8,213 bases of DNA from an uncultured Corynebacterium sp. (GCF_946222985.1 NZ_CAMIFY010000080.1:1-8213), one strand, 5' to 3'; positions 1 through 6,216 are shown, counted from the first letter of the stretch. Numbers and translations are program-made. Notes: generated by a model from the letters alone, not told the origin.

Positions 1-2
1 CC

Positions 3-1280
3 ATGCCCCGGCGTGCCGCGGCGGCCGCCGGGACGCCCGTCGCACCGGCGACGCCGCGCCGCAGCAACCCCGCGGAATGGGGCCGCATCGACGACGACGG
101 CACCGTGTGGGTCCGCACCGCCGACGGCGAGCGCCAGGTCGGTTCGTGGCAGGCGGGAACGCCCGAGGAGGGTTTGGCGCACTTCGGGTCGCGTTACGAC
201 GATCTGGCGACCGAAATCGAATTGCTCGAGGCCCGCATCGTGTCCCATCCCGAGGAAGCCGCGACCGTCCAGGGCTCGGCCCGTGAGCTCAAGGCGCAGT
301 TGCCGGAGGCGTCCGTCGTCGGCGACCTCGCCGCGCTCGACGCACGCCTCGACGCGGTGCTCGCGCATGCCGACGTCGCCGGCGAGAAGGCCAAGGCCGC
401 CAAGGCCGAGCGCCGCGCCGCCGCCATCGCCGAAAAGGAGAAGCTCGCGGCGGAGGCCGAGGACATCGCCGAAAACTCCGAGGATTGGAAGGTCGCCGGC
501 GATCGCATCCGCGAGATCCTCGGCGAGTGGAAGCAGATCCGCGGCATCGACCGCAAGACCGACGACGCGCTGTGGAAGCGCTACTCCCGGGCGCGCGACG
601 CCTTCAACCGTCGCCGCGGCAGCCACTTCGCGGAGATGGACCGCAACCGGGCGTCGGCGCGCCGGGCCAAGGAAGAGATCATCGAGGAAGCGGAGGCGCT
701 GCGCGATTCGACGGATTGGGGTCCCACCACCGCCGCGTACCGCGATCTGATGAACCGGTGGAAGGCCGCCGGTCGTGCGCCGCGCGAGGTCGACGACAAG
801 CTCTGGAAGCGCTTCAAGGACGCCCAGGACACCTTCTTCGCCGCCCGCAACGCCGTCAACGCCGAGCGCGACCGGGAGTTCGAGGCCAACGCCGAAGCCA
901 AGGAGGCGCTGCTGGCCGAGTACGACGAGCGCATCCGCCCCGACAAGGACCTCGATCACGCCCGCGTCGAACTGCGCAAGCTGCAGGAGCGGTGGGACGA
1001 GATCGGGTTCGTCCCGCGCGCGCGGATCCGCGAGTTCGAGGACAAGATCGGCGCGCTCGAGCGCCGCGTGTCCGAGGCCGCCGATTCCCAGTGGCGACGC
1101 ACCGACCCCGAGGCGCAGGCGCGCGTGCGGCAGTTCGAGGACCGCGCCGCCGAGTTCGAGGCCAAGGCAGCCGAGTTCGACGCCGCCGGCAAGACCGCCA
1201 AGGCCGACGACGCCCGGGCCCAGGCCGCGCAGTGGCGCGAATGGGCCGACGCCGCCAACAAGGCGCTCGAAGAGATGTGA
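3..1280 (+). CDS. DUF349 repeat protein (Rv2731-like), 5' end probably outside window
   Basis: This encodes a predicted cytoplasmic, highly charged helical protein of at least 425 residues; its biochemical function is unknown. Three tandem DUF349-type units are visible, each with a DW/DL start, a central W and a conserved charged helix: about residues 161-205 (LWKRYSRARDAF), 238-283 (LWKRFKDAQDTF) and 316-359 (a diverged version with ERWDEIGF). An Ala/Pro-rich N-terminus precedes a short beta-like segment with WGRIDDDGTVWVRTADGE (residues 26-43), typical of actinobacterial members. Residues 125-155 and 375-420 are Ala/Glu/Lys/Arg-rich and likely coiled coil. The first ATG lies only 2 bases from the window edge, so no ribosome binding site can be seen and the true start may be upstream. 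The gene converges on the miaB/membrane-protein unit, as Rv2731 does on Rv2732c in mycobacteria. The family call is confident; the start is not. Confidence 0.88.
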   Translation: MPRRAAAAAGTPVAPATPRRSNPAEWGRIDDDGTVWVRTADGERQVGSWQAGTPEEGLAHFGSRYDDLATEIELLEARIVSHPEEAATVQGSARELKAQLPEASVVGDLAALDARLDAVLAHADVAGEKAKAAKAERRAAAIAEKEKLAAEAEDIAENSEDWKVAGDRIREILGEWKQIRGIDRKTDDALWKRYSRARDAFNRRRGSHFAEMDRNRASARRAKEEIIEEAEALRDSTDWGPTTAAYRDLMNRWKAAGRAPREVDDKLWKRFKDAQDTFFAARNAVNAERDREFEANAEAKEALLAEYDERIRPDKDLDHARVELRKLQERWDEIGFVPRARIREFEDKIGALERRVSEAADSQWRRTDPEAQARVRQFEDRAAEFEAKAAEFDAAGKTAKADDARAQAAQWREWADAANKALEEM

Positions 1281-1286
1281 CCTCCG

Positions 1287-1314
1287 CGCGGCCGGGCGTC
1301 ATCGCCCGGTCGCG
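1287..1314. terminator. Bidirectional hairpin between convergent genes
   Basis: Bases 1287-1298 pair with 1303-1314 in a 12-bp stem (one G-T wobble at 1291/1310) around a TCAT loop. The hairpin begins 7 bases after the DUF349 stop codon and ends 3 bases before the stop codon of the opposing membrane-protein gene. There is no T-tract on either strand, as is common for putative terminators in GC-rich actinobacteria. It is symmetric enough to serve both convergent transcripts. The stem is seen in the sequence; the termination role is inferred. Confidence 0.6.
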
Positions 1315-1317
1315 GGG

Positions 1318-2052
1318 TCAGTCGGTGGTGTTCGCGCCGGTCGCGCCGTTGGCGCCGTCCGCGCTTTCGTCACTGGTACGGCGCCGGCGACGGGAACGGT
1401 CGCGACGATCGTCGACCATCGCGTCGACGTCCGTCGACGTGTTGTCGATCAAACCGGCGCGCAGGTACTGCTGCTGGGCACGCAGCACGGGGTCGGAATC
1501 GACCTCCTGCCGCCGCGCCTCGGCGAGGGCGGCCTGGAAGGTCGACTTGCGGAAGACCACCAGGCACATCGTGATCGCCATCAGGATCGACAGCGCGATG
1601 CCCATGGCCAGGCCCCAGCCGATGCCCTCGGAGGCTTCGGCCGGCGGACGAGACTGGCGCATCCATCCCGCGAAGACCGAGTAGACCGCCTGCACGCAGG
1701 ACACGGCCCACGTGACGAAGGCGACGACCGCCGAGCGGGAGATGATCGTCGCCAGCACCAGCAGGATGCCGACGAGCAGGATCATCGTGTAGATCCGTTC
1801 GGGCAGCATCGTGAAGAACTGCCGTGCGCGATCGGTGTCGAGCAGCACGTCGAAGCCGTAGACGGCGCCGGAGTGGGGCGCGAAGAACGTGAAGACCAGG
1901 CCGACCATGAGCAGGCCCATCGGGATCACGTAGCGGTCGAGGCTGATCTCTCCGCCGGCGCGCTTTTCGGCGCCGCGCAGGTCGTCGCGGAACTCGGCCA
2001 GCTTGTCGCGCTCGCCCTTGACGTTGGTCGATGCCTCGTGTCGATCAGTCAC
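1318..2052 (-). CDS. Four-helix membrane protein, Rv2732c-like
   Basis: This encodes a 244-residue predicted integral membrane protein of unknown function. Four hydrophobic helices are visible at about residues 41-58, 86-104, 107-128 and 145-166. A charged N-terminal segment (residues 1-40) comes before them. A long polar C-terminus follows, with an Arg cluster (DRSRRRRR, about 218-225) and a low-complexity Gly/Ala/Asn tail. The start is GTG, chosen because AGGGG (2065-2061) lies 8 nt upstream and because this start overlaps the last codons of miaB by 8 nt, suggesting translational coupling. Its position directly downstream of miaB and convergent with the DUF349 gene matches Rv2732c in mycobacteria, which is the basis for the name. 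No catalytic motif is visible, and co-transcription with miaB does not by itself indicate a role in tRNA modification. Confidence 0.85.
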   Translation of the reverse strand: MTDRHEASTNVKGERDKLAEFRDDLRGAEKRAGGEISLDRYVIPMGLLMVGLVFTFFAPHSGAVYGFDVLLDTDRARQFFTMLPERIYTMILLVGILLVLATIISRSAVVAFVTWAVSCVQAVYSVFAGWMRQSRPPAEASEGIGWGLAMGIALSILMAITMCLVVFRKSTFQAALAEARRQEVDSDPVLRAQQQYLRAGLIDNTSTDVDAMVDDRRDRSRRRRRTSDESADGANGATGANTTD

Positions 2053-3616
2053 AACCGCAACCCCTGTCCCGATTATTCGCGTCGCCCGTGGCCGACGAGG
2101 GTCGGCCCACCGCGGGCAAGCCTAGCCCCACGCCGATCGGCGCCGTGGTGGGGGTCGAACCGGCCTCCCACATGTCGCCGGCCCGGGTGCGCCGATGCGC
2201 CGCCACGCCGGAGTCGGCGATGAGGAAGTGCGGCGCCGATTCGGTCACCGTGACGGTGACGTAGTCGCCCGGGCGGATCTTTCCGTCGATGCGGGATCCG
2301 GCGGCTTCGGTGGGATTGAAGTGCACCAGGCGCCCGTCGGCGGCGCGGCCCGACATGCGGCGGGTTTCGCGGTTCTTCTTGCCGTCGTCGGCGGTGACGA
2401 GAAGGTCGAGGGTGCGCCCGACCTGCTTGGCGTTCTCCTCCTCGCTGATGCGCTCCTGCAGAGCGATCAATCGGCCGTAGCGTTCCTTGACCACCTCCGG
2501 CGGGACCTGGTCGGCCATGGTCGCGGCGGGCGTGCCCGGTCGCGGCGAGTACTGGAAGGTGAAGGCCGAGGTGAATCGGGCGCGCTCGACGACGTCGAGG
2601 GTGTCCTGGAAGTCTTCCTCGGTCTCGCCGGGGAAGCCGACGATGATGTCCGTGGTGATGGCCGCGTGCGGCATCCGCTCGCGGACCTTGTCCAGGATGC
2701 CGAGGAACTTCTTCGACCGGTACGACCGGCGCATGTCCTTGAGCACCTTGTCGGAACCGGACTGCAGCGGCATGTGCAGCTGCGGCGCGACGTTGGGGGT
2801 CTCCGCCATGGCGTCGATGACGTCGTCGGTGAACTCCGCCGGGTGCGGCGAGGTGAAGCGCACGCGCTCGAGTCCCTCGATGTCGCCGCAGGCGCGCAGG
2901 AGCTTCGAGAACGCCGAACGATCGCGCTCCAGCTCCGGATCGTCGAAATGCACGCCGTAGGCGTTGACGTTCTGTCCCAGCAGCGTCACCTCCGACACTC
3001 CCTGCTCGACCAGGGCCTCCACCTCAGCGAGGATGTCGCCGGGGCGGCGGTCACGTTCCTTGCCGCGCAACGCGGGCACGATGCAGAAGGTGCAGGTGTT
3101 GTTGCATCCGACCGAGACGCTCACCCAACCGGCGTACGGCGATTCGCGCTTGGCCGGCAGCACCGACGGGAAGTCCTCGAGGGCGTCCTTGATCTCGACC
3201 TGCGCCTCGTGGTTGTGGGCGGCGCGCTCGAGCAGGGCCGGCAGCGAACCGAGATTGTGCGTGCCGAAGACCACGTCGACCCACGGAGCCTTCTCCACGA
3301 CGGTCGCCTTGTCCTTCTGGGCGAGGCAACCGCCGACGGCGATCTGCATGCCGGGGTTGTCGTCCTTGACCGGCTTGAGCTGGCCGAGGGTGCCGTAGAG
3401 CCGGTTGTCGGCATTCTCGCGCACGGCGCAGGTGTTGAAGACCACCAGGTCGGGGCGTTCGCCCTCTGCGACGGCGGCGTAGCCGTTGTCCTCGAGGAGT
3501 CCGGAGAGTCGCTCGGAGTCGTGGACGTTCATCTGGCAGCCGAAGGTGCGCACTTCGTAGGTGCGCGGCGTGCCGGGTGCGGCGGGGGTTTCGGTGATGG
3601 GGCTTGCGTGGGTCAC
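2045..3616 (-). CDS. miaB: tRNA-2-methylthio-N6-dimethylallyladenosine synthase MiaB
   Basis: MiaB is a radical-SAM methylthiotransferase that adds the 2-methylthio group to i6A37 of tRNAs. The 523-residue product has all family landmarks. The N-terminal UPF0004 domain carries three cluster cysteines: C27 (TFGCQMN), C63 (NTCAVREN) and C97 (GGCLAQ). The radical-SAM motif CNNTCTFC supplies C171, C175 and C178. A C-terminal TRAM domain lies at about residues 400-470. A roughly 55-residue tail follows and ends in GCGCD, with two extra cysteines. I chose the GTG at 3616 because homology-like sequence begins shortly after it and a TACCCT -10-like element sits 7 nt upstream, consistent with a leaderless mRNA. 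The frame stays open to a possible start at 3742, but that stretch is low complexity. The stop codon lies inside the next gene's start region. Confidence 0.96.
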   Translation of the reverse strand: MTHASPITETPAAPGTPRTYEVRTFGCQMNVHDSERLSGLLEDNGYAAVAEGERPDLVVFNTCAVRENADNRLYGTLGQLKPVKDDNPGMQIAVGGCLAQKDKATVVEKAPWVDVVFGTHNLGSLPALLERAAHNHEAQVEIKDALEDFPSVLPAKRESPYAGWVSVSVGCNNTCTFCIVPALRGKERDRRPGDILAEVEALVEQGVSEVTLLGQNVNAYGVHFDDPELERDRSAFSKLLRACGDIEGLERVRFTSPHPAEFTDDVIDAMAETPNVAPQLHMPLQSGSDKVLKDMRRSYRSKKFLGILDKVRERMPHAAITTDIIVGFPGETEEDFQDTLDVVERARFTSAFTFQYSPRPGTPAATMADQVPPEVVKERYGRLIALQERISEEENAKQVGRTLDLLVTADDGKKNRETRRMSGRAADGRLVHFNPTEAAGSRIDGKIRPGDYVTVTVTESAPHFLIADSGVAAHRRTRAGDMWEAGSTPTTAPIGVGLGLPAVGRPSSATGDANNRDRGCGCD

Positions 3617-3629
3617 GGTCCACAGGGTA
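3614..3629 (-). promoter_or_regulatory. Leaderless-type promoter of miaB
   Basis: On the minus strand TACCCT (3629-3624) fits the actinobacterial -10 pattern TANNNT and is followed after 7 nt by the GTG start. No Shine-Dalgarno sequence is visible in that interval. This spacing would put the transcript start at or next to the start codon. No good -35 is seen; a TTGGGG lies 19 nt further upstream. The pattern is seen directly; promoter function is inferred. Confidence 0.5.
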
Positions 3630-3691
3630 TCGCGACCGGCGCCGCCCACCCCAATCGCGGCGGCACCGAATCGCGCACGCGGGGCCCGCTT

Positions 3692-3732
3692 CTTCCGGGT
3701 CTTCCCCGGGCCGTTCCCCCGGACTTCCCCGG
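3692..3732. repeat. Four imperfect copies of a CTTCCCCGG-like unit
   Basis: On the plus strand four related units of 9-11 bases lie almost head to tail: CTTCCGGGT (3692-3700), CTTCCCCGGG (3701-3710), CGTTCCCCCGG (3712-3722) and ACTTCCCCGG (3723-3732). They sit in the 139-nt gap between the end of recX and the start of miaB. On the minus (transcribed) strand they form successive G-runs. No function is evident; the array is short and could be chance in GC-rich DNA. Confidence 0.4.
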
Positions 3733-3748
3733 ACGCGGCCACCGCGCC
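3732..3748 (-). terminator. Possible terminator after recX
   Basis: On the minus strand a 7-bp stem (core CGCGG/CCGCG, one G-T wobble) encloses a TGG loop, starting 7 nt after the recX stop codon. There is no U-tract, although G-rich sequence follows. It could end the recA-recX transcript before miaB. The hairpin is short, so confidence is limited. Confidence 0.35.
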
Positions 3749-3755
3749 GTCTCCC

Positions 3756-4379
3756 CTACGGAGAGCCCAGCGCCTCGTAGCGGTCGTCGATCGCCGTGCG
3801 GGCGATGGTCATCGCGATCCCCTGGGGGAAACCGCGGCGCGCCAGCACGCCGACGACACGGCGCAGATCCTTGTCCCTGCCGGCCCGGTCCTCGGGCACG
3901 GCGCGGATCGTCCGGGCCTTCTTCTCGGCCAGAGCCCGTGCGAGGGCGGTTTCGTCGGCGTCGCTGATCTGGTCGAGGGCCTCGTCGCGCACGTGCGCCG
4001 CGACGCCCTTCTCCACGAGTTCCCGGTCGAGGACCATCCGGGACTTTCCGCGCGAGTTATGGCGCTGCCGCACCCACTCGCGGGCGAAGTGCACGTCGTC
4101 GAGGAGCTTGGCGTTCGTCAGGTCGTCGAGGACCTCCGCGATGGCGGTGGCCGACCAGTCCTCGTTCTCCGCCAGACGGCCACGCAACTCTTCGCGGGAT
4201 CGGGCGCGCTGGTCGAGCAGGCGCAGCGCCTTCGAACGGATGGGGGCCTTCACGGCCTCCGCATCCTCGTCGAGGATCGGCTGCCCGCCCTCTTCGGCGA
4301 CACGCTGCATCGCCTCGCGCAGCGCCTCGAGCTTCTCCGGGGGCGGGCCGGCCGAGCCCGCGTCATTCGATCGCGTCAT
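3756..4379 (-). CDS. recX: RecA modulator RecX
   Basis: RecX binds RecA filaments and modulates recombination and the SOS response. The 207-residue protein is almost entirely helical, with the three-repeat organisation of the family at about residues 45-95, 96-140 and 145-205. Recognisable motifs include RSKALRLLDQRARSREEL (48-65), DDVHFAREWVRQR (94-106), the SRMVLDRELVEKGV segment (113-126) and a C-terminal RRGFP (181-185). The N-terminal 45 residues are acidic and not conserved-looking. I chose the ATG at 4379 because CCCTCCC on the plus strand (4385-4391) gives GGGAGGG 5 nt upstream; a GTG at 4415 in the same frame lacks such a site. The gene lies 92 nt downstream of recA on the same strand, so it is probably co-transcribed and SOS-induced. 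Confidence 0.94.
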   Translation of the reverse strand: MTRSNDAGSAGPPPEKLEALREAMQRVAEEGGQPILDEDAEAVKAPIRSKALRLLDQRARSREELRGRLAENEDWSATAIAEVLDDLTNAKLLDDVHFAREWVRQRHNSRGKSRMVLDRELVEKGVAAHVRDEALDQISDADETALARALAEKKARTIRAVPEDRAGRDKDLRRVVGVLARRGFPQGIAMTIARTAIDDRYEALGSP

Positions 4380-4426
4380 CGTCGCCCTCCCGTCACGTCC
4401 ACTCCACCAATTCACCCGACCAGTTC

Positions 4427-4447
4427 GCCCGGACGGCCCATCCGGAC
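4427..4447 (-). promoter_or_regulatory. Hairpin in recA-recX spacer, possible attenuator
   Basis: On the minus strand a 7-bp stem (core CCGGA/TCCGG, with an outer G-T wobble and G-C pair) surrounds a 7-nt TGGGCCG loop, 25 nt after the recA stop codon and 48 nt before the recX start. There is no T-tract. In other bacteria, including E. coli, a recA-recX terminator lets only a fraction of transcripts reach recX; a similar role here is inferred. Confidence 0.4.
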
Positions 4448-4471
4448 CATCCGCTCAAACCGCCGCCCGAA

Positions 4472-5614
4472 CTACTCGTTCGACGCGGCAACCTCGTCGT
4501 CCTCGACGTCGTCGTCATCGAAATCGATGTCGGGCACCACGTCGACCGGCGCGTCGGCGTCGAGCTCCTCGGTGAGGTTGGCGTACTCGCCGACGCCGAG
4601 CTTGCGCTTGATCTTGTCCTCCAGCTCGGCCGACAGATCCGGGTTGGTCTTGAGGTACTCGCGGGCCTTCTCCTTGCCCTGGCCCAGCTGATCGCCTTCG
4701 TAGGTGAACCACGAACCGGACTTCTTGATGATGCCGTGGTCGACGCCCATGTCGATGATCGAGCCCTCGCGGGAGATGCCCTGGCCGTAGATGATGTCGA
4801 ACTCCGCGATCTTGAACGGCGGCGACACCTTGTTCTTCACGACCTTGAGCTTGGTGCGGTTGCCCACGGCATCCTGCCCGTCCTTCAGGGTCTGGATGCG
4901 ACGCACGTCGATGCGCACCGACGCGTAGAACTTCAGGGCCTTGCCGCCCGTCGTCGTCTCCGGCGAGCCGAACATCACGCCGATCTTCTCGCGCAGCTGG
5001 TTGATGAACACCGCCGTGGTGCCCGAGTTCGACACCGCGCCGGTCATCTTGCGCAGCGCCTGGCTCATCAGACGGGCCTGCAGGCCGACGTGGGAATCGC
5101 CCATCTCGCCGTCGATCTCCGCCTTCGGCGTCAGCGCCGCGACCGAGTCGACCACGATGATGTCGATCGCGCCCGAACGCACCAGCATGTCGGTGATCTC
5201 CAGCGCCTGCTCGCCGTTGTCCGGCTGCGACACCAGCAGGTTGTCGGTGTCGACGCCCAACTTGCGGGCGTAATCCGGGTCCAGCGCGTGCTCGGCGTCG
5301 ACGAACGCCGCGATGCCGCCGGCCTTCTGCGCCTCCGCGATGGCGTGCAACGCCACCGTGGTCTTGCCCGACGACTCCGGGCCGTAGATCTCCACGATGC
5401 GGCCACGCGGGAATCCGCCGATGCCCAGCGCCACGTCGACCGCGATGTTGCCCGAGGAAATGGCCCGGATCGGCGGACGCTCCTCGTCGCCCAGGCGCAT
5501 CACGGCGCCCTTGCCGAAGTCCTTCTCGATGTTCGCCAACGCGACGTCGAGAGCCTTCAGCCGGTCTCCGCCGGCGGCTCCGGCACGGCCGGTCGTCGTC
5601 TTCTTCCTCGCCAT
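4472..5614 (-). CDS. recA: Recombinase RecA
   Basis: RecA is the ATP-dependent strand-exchange protein and co-protease for LexA. The 380-residue product is full length. It carries Walker A GPESSGKT (78-85), the catalytic glutamate in DAEHA (E108), Walker B DIIVVDSVAAL (151-161), DNA-binding loop L1 (about 168-177), FINQLREKIG (203-212), loop L2 with GSPETTTGG (216-224) and the ALKFYASVRID signature (226-236). An acidic tail (DIDFDDDDVEDDE, 362-374) is usual for bacterial RecA. The coding sequence has no intein, unlike M. tuberculosis recA. Of two ATGs six bases apart, I chose the one at 5614, because AGGAG (5625-5621) is 6 nt upstream of it but directly abuts the ATG at 5620. The frame remains open upstream to 5905 but runs through the SOS promoter, so it is not coding there. 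Confidence 0.98.
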   Translation of the reverse strand: MARKKTTTGRAGAAGGDRLKALDVALANIEKDFGKGAVMRLGDEERPPIRAISSGNIAVDVALGIGGFPRGRIVEIYGPESSGKTTVALHAIAEAQKAGGIAAFVDAEHALDPDYARKLGVDTDNLLVSQPDNGEQALEITDMLVRSGAIDIIVVDSVAALTPKAEIDGEMGDSHVGLQARLMSQALRKMTGAVSNSGTTAVFINQLREKIGVMFGSPETTTGGKALKFYASVRIDVRRIQTLKDGQDAVGNRTKLKVVKNKVSPPFKIAEFDIIYGQGISREGSIIDMGVDHGIIKKSGSWFTYEGDQLGQGKEKAREYLKTNPDLSAELEDKIKRKLGVGEYANLTEELDADAPVDVVPDIDFDDDDVEDDEVAASNE

Positions 5615-5616
5615 TT

Positions 5617-5676
5617 TCATCTCCTGTTCGCGCGCCGCATGCGCCGCGCCTTGACCCGATGTGTCCTGATCGTCAT
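5617..5676 (-). CDS. Possible 19-residue Arg-rich leader ORF upstream of recA
   Basis: An ATG at 5676 opens a 19-codon frame, MTIRTHRVKARRMRRANRR, whose TGA (5619-5617) overlaps the ATG at 5620 as ATGA. It ends 2 bases before the chosen recA start. Eight of 19 residues are Arg, and the last two sense codons, AGG AGA, contain the recA Shine-Dalgarno bases. No ribosome binding site precedes it; the nearest in-frame stop upstream is TGA, and no other in-frame start lies between that stop and the ATG. It could couple translation to recA or be chance in GC-rich DNA. Existence as a translated peptide is unproven. Confidence 0.2.
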   Translation of the reverse strand: MTIRTHRVKARRMRRANRR

Positions 5677-5819
5677 GTGCGATGATCGCCGATGTTTCCG
5701 TCACGCCCCGTTCGACGCGCCCCGGACCGGATCGGTTCCCTCGTGTTTTTCGCGGCACCCTCGCCGCCCACACCCGTGGTTGTACCGGGCGAAGCGGATC
5801 GGAGCACCGCACGGACCCC

Positions 5820-5842
5820 AGCATAGACGAACGACCGTTCGA
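5820..5842 (-). promoter_or_regulatory. SOS box (LexA operator) and -10 element of recA
   Basis: On the minus strand TCGAACGGTCGTTCGT (5842-5827) contains CGAAC-N4-GTTCG, a perfect inverted repeat that matches the actinobacterial/Gram-positive LexA operator. One base further downstream is TATGCT (5825-5820), a good TANNNT -10. Bound LexA would therefore cover the promoter spacer and block RNA polymerase. No clear -35 is seen. The predicted transcript starts near 5813, giving a leader of about 200 nt before the recA ATG. Assignment to recA follows from strand and position. Confidence 0.85.
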
Positions 5843-5861
5843 ATGCGCGCCGCGAAACGCC

Positions 5862-5879
5862 GACGCGCCGAAGCGCGCC
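5862..5879 (-). terminator. UUCG-capped hairpin downstream of DUF3046 gene
   Basis: On the minus strand a 7-bp stem (core CGCGC/GCGCG plus a G-T and a G-C pair) is closed by a TTCG loop in C(UUCG)G context, an unusually stable tetraloop. It lies about 80 nt after the DUF3046 stop codon and about 20 nt upstream of the recA SOS box, with only a short TTT after it. It may end the DUF3046 transcript and insulate the recA promoter; this role is inferred. Confidence 0.4.
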
Positions 5880-5958
5880 GAAAGCCCGCACCACCGCGAC
5901 GCCACGCGCCGTCGTCACGCACGAAGCCCCCGGGCACGCCATATCCCCCGGTCGGGAC

Positions 5959-6165
5959 CTAATCGTCGGGGCCCAGCCACCGATCTTCGGGGATGTCGTG
6001 GTCGCGGCACAGCGCCCACCACACGTCGCGCGGTTCAACGCCACGTTCGATCAGGTCGGCGGGCGTGGCACCGTACTCGGGCAGGACGTGCGACTCCAGG
6101 AGCCAAGGCCCCTGGGCGTCACCGAACTCGGCCTCGACGAAGCGGTGGAAATCGGCCAAACGCAT
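5959..6165 (-). CDS. DUF3046 family small protein (Rv2738c-like)
   Basis: This encodes a 68-residue acidic, soluble, probably cytoplasmic protein of unknown function. It matches the usual length and layout of DUF3046: an N-terminal MRLADFHRFVEAEFG, a central LESHVLPEYG followed by a helical segment, then GVEPRDVWWALCRDHDIPEDRW near the C-terminus. The family lies beside recA in many actinobacteria (Rv2738c next to Rv2737c in M. tuberculosis), and the same arrangement is seen here. The ATG at 6165 is the only good start. It has no Shine-Dalgarno sequence, but TACCGT ends 6 nt upstream, suggesting a leaderless transcript. The gene is divergent from bioY and 344 nt upstream of recA, with its own likely terminator, so it is probably not in the recA operon. 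Confidence 0.92.
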   Translation of the reverse strand: MRLADFHRFVEAEFGDAQGPWLLESHVLPEYGATPADLIERGVEPRDVWWALCRDHDIPEDRWLGPDD

Positions 6166-6177
6166 GGGACAACGGTA
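6163..6177 (-). promoter_or_regulatory. Leaderless-type promoter of DUF3046 gene
   Basis: TACCGT on the minus strand (6177-6172) fits TANNNT and lies 6 nt before the ATG at 6165. No ribosome binding site is present in between. Transcription would start at or within a base or two of the start codon. No clear -35 is visible. Function is inferred from pattern and spacing. Confidence 0.5.
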
Positions 6178-6216
6178 GCACCGCCCATCTCCCGGCGACC
6201 TCGACCGCCGCCACCC

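Larger units (their letters stand above)
5615..5958. other. 344-nt gap between DUF3046 gene and recA
   Basis: No convincing gene is visible here. Read on the minus strand, it contains a UUCG-capped hairpin (5879-5862), the SOS box and -10 element of recA (5842-5820), then an apparent transcribed leader of about 200 nt, and the recA ribosome binding site AGGAG at 5625-5621. Several open frames cross it in both directions, but they are Arg/Pro/Gly-rich, lack ribosome binding sites and run across the promoter. The one small ORF with suggestive placement, 5676-5617, is listed separately. Confidence 0.6.

Noticed and set aside
775..2223. 482-codon plus-strand frame crossing the DUF349 gene end and the opposing membrane protein
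   Set aside because: It overlaps two convincing genes and the convergent hairpin; its low-complexity Arg/Pro/Ser sequence is typical of a shifted frame in GC-rich DNA.
3617..3742. N-terminal extension of MiaB by 42 residues
   Set aside because: The extension is Lys/Arg/Gly/Ala-rich without MiaB similarity, is encoded by the repeat/hairpin region, and a promoter-like element directly precedes the GTG at 3616.
2195..3967. 590-codon open frame on the plus strand, antisense to miaB
   Set aside because: It is a mirror of GC-rich coding on the minus strand: composition is Val/Gly/Arg/His-rich, no family motif is visible, and it covers all of MiaB's catalytic motifs on the other strand.
4472..5614. 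Possible intein in recA, as in M. tuberculosis
   Set aside because: RecA motifs run continuously over 380 residues with no insertion.
5724..5754. Plus-strand hairpin near GTGTTTTT resembling a terminator
   Set aside because: The stem is about 6 bp with a wobble, and no plus-strand gene upstream would need terminating.
5615..5905. N-terminal extension of RecA
   Set aside because: The frame is open but would translate the SOS box and -10 element. A good AGGAG site marks the ATG at 5614.
5701..5937. 78-codon minus-strand ORF between DUF3046 gene and recA containing a few cysteines
   Set aside because: I considered it as a counterpart of the small gene found here in mycobacteria, but it spans the recA promoter, is Arg/Gly-rich and lacks a ribosome binding site.
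4736..5962. 408-codon plus-strand open frame antisense to recA
   Set aside because: It runs through the recA promoter and leader, is rich in Arg, His and Asp with no recognisable domain, and has no ribosome binding site.
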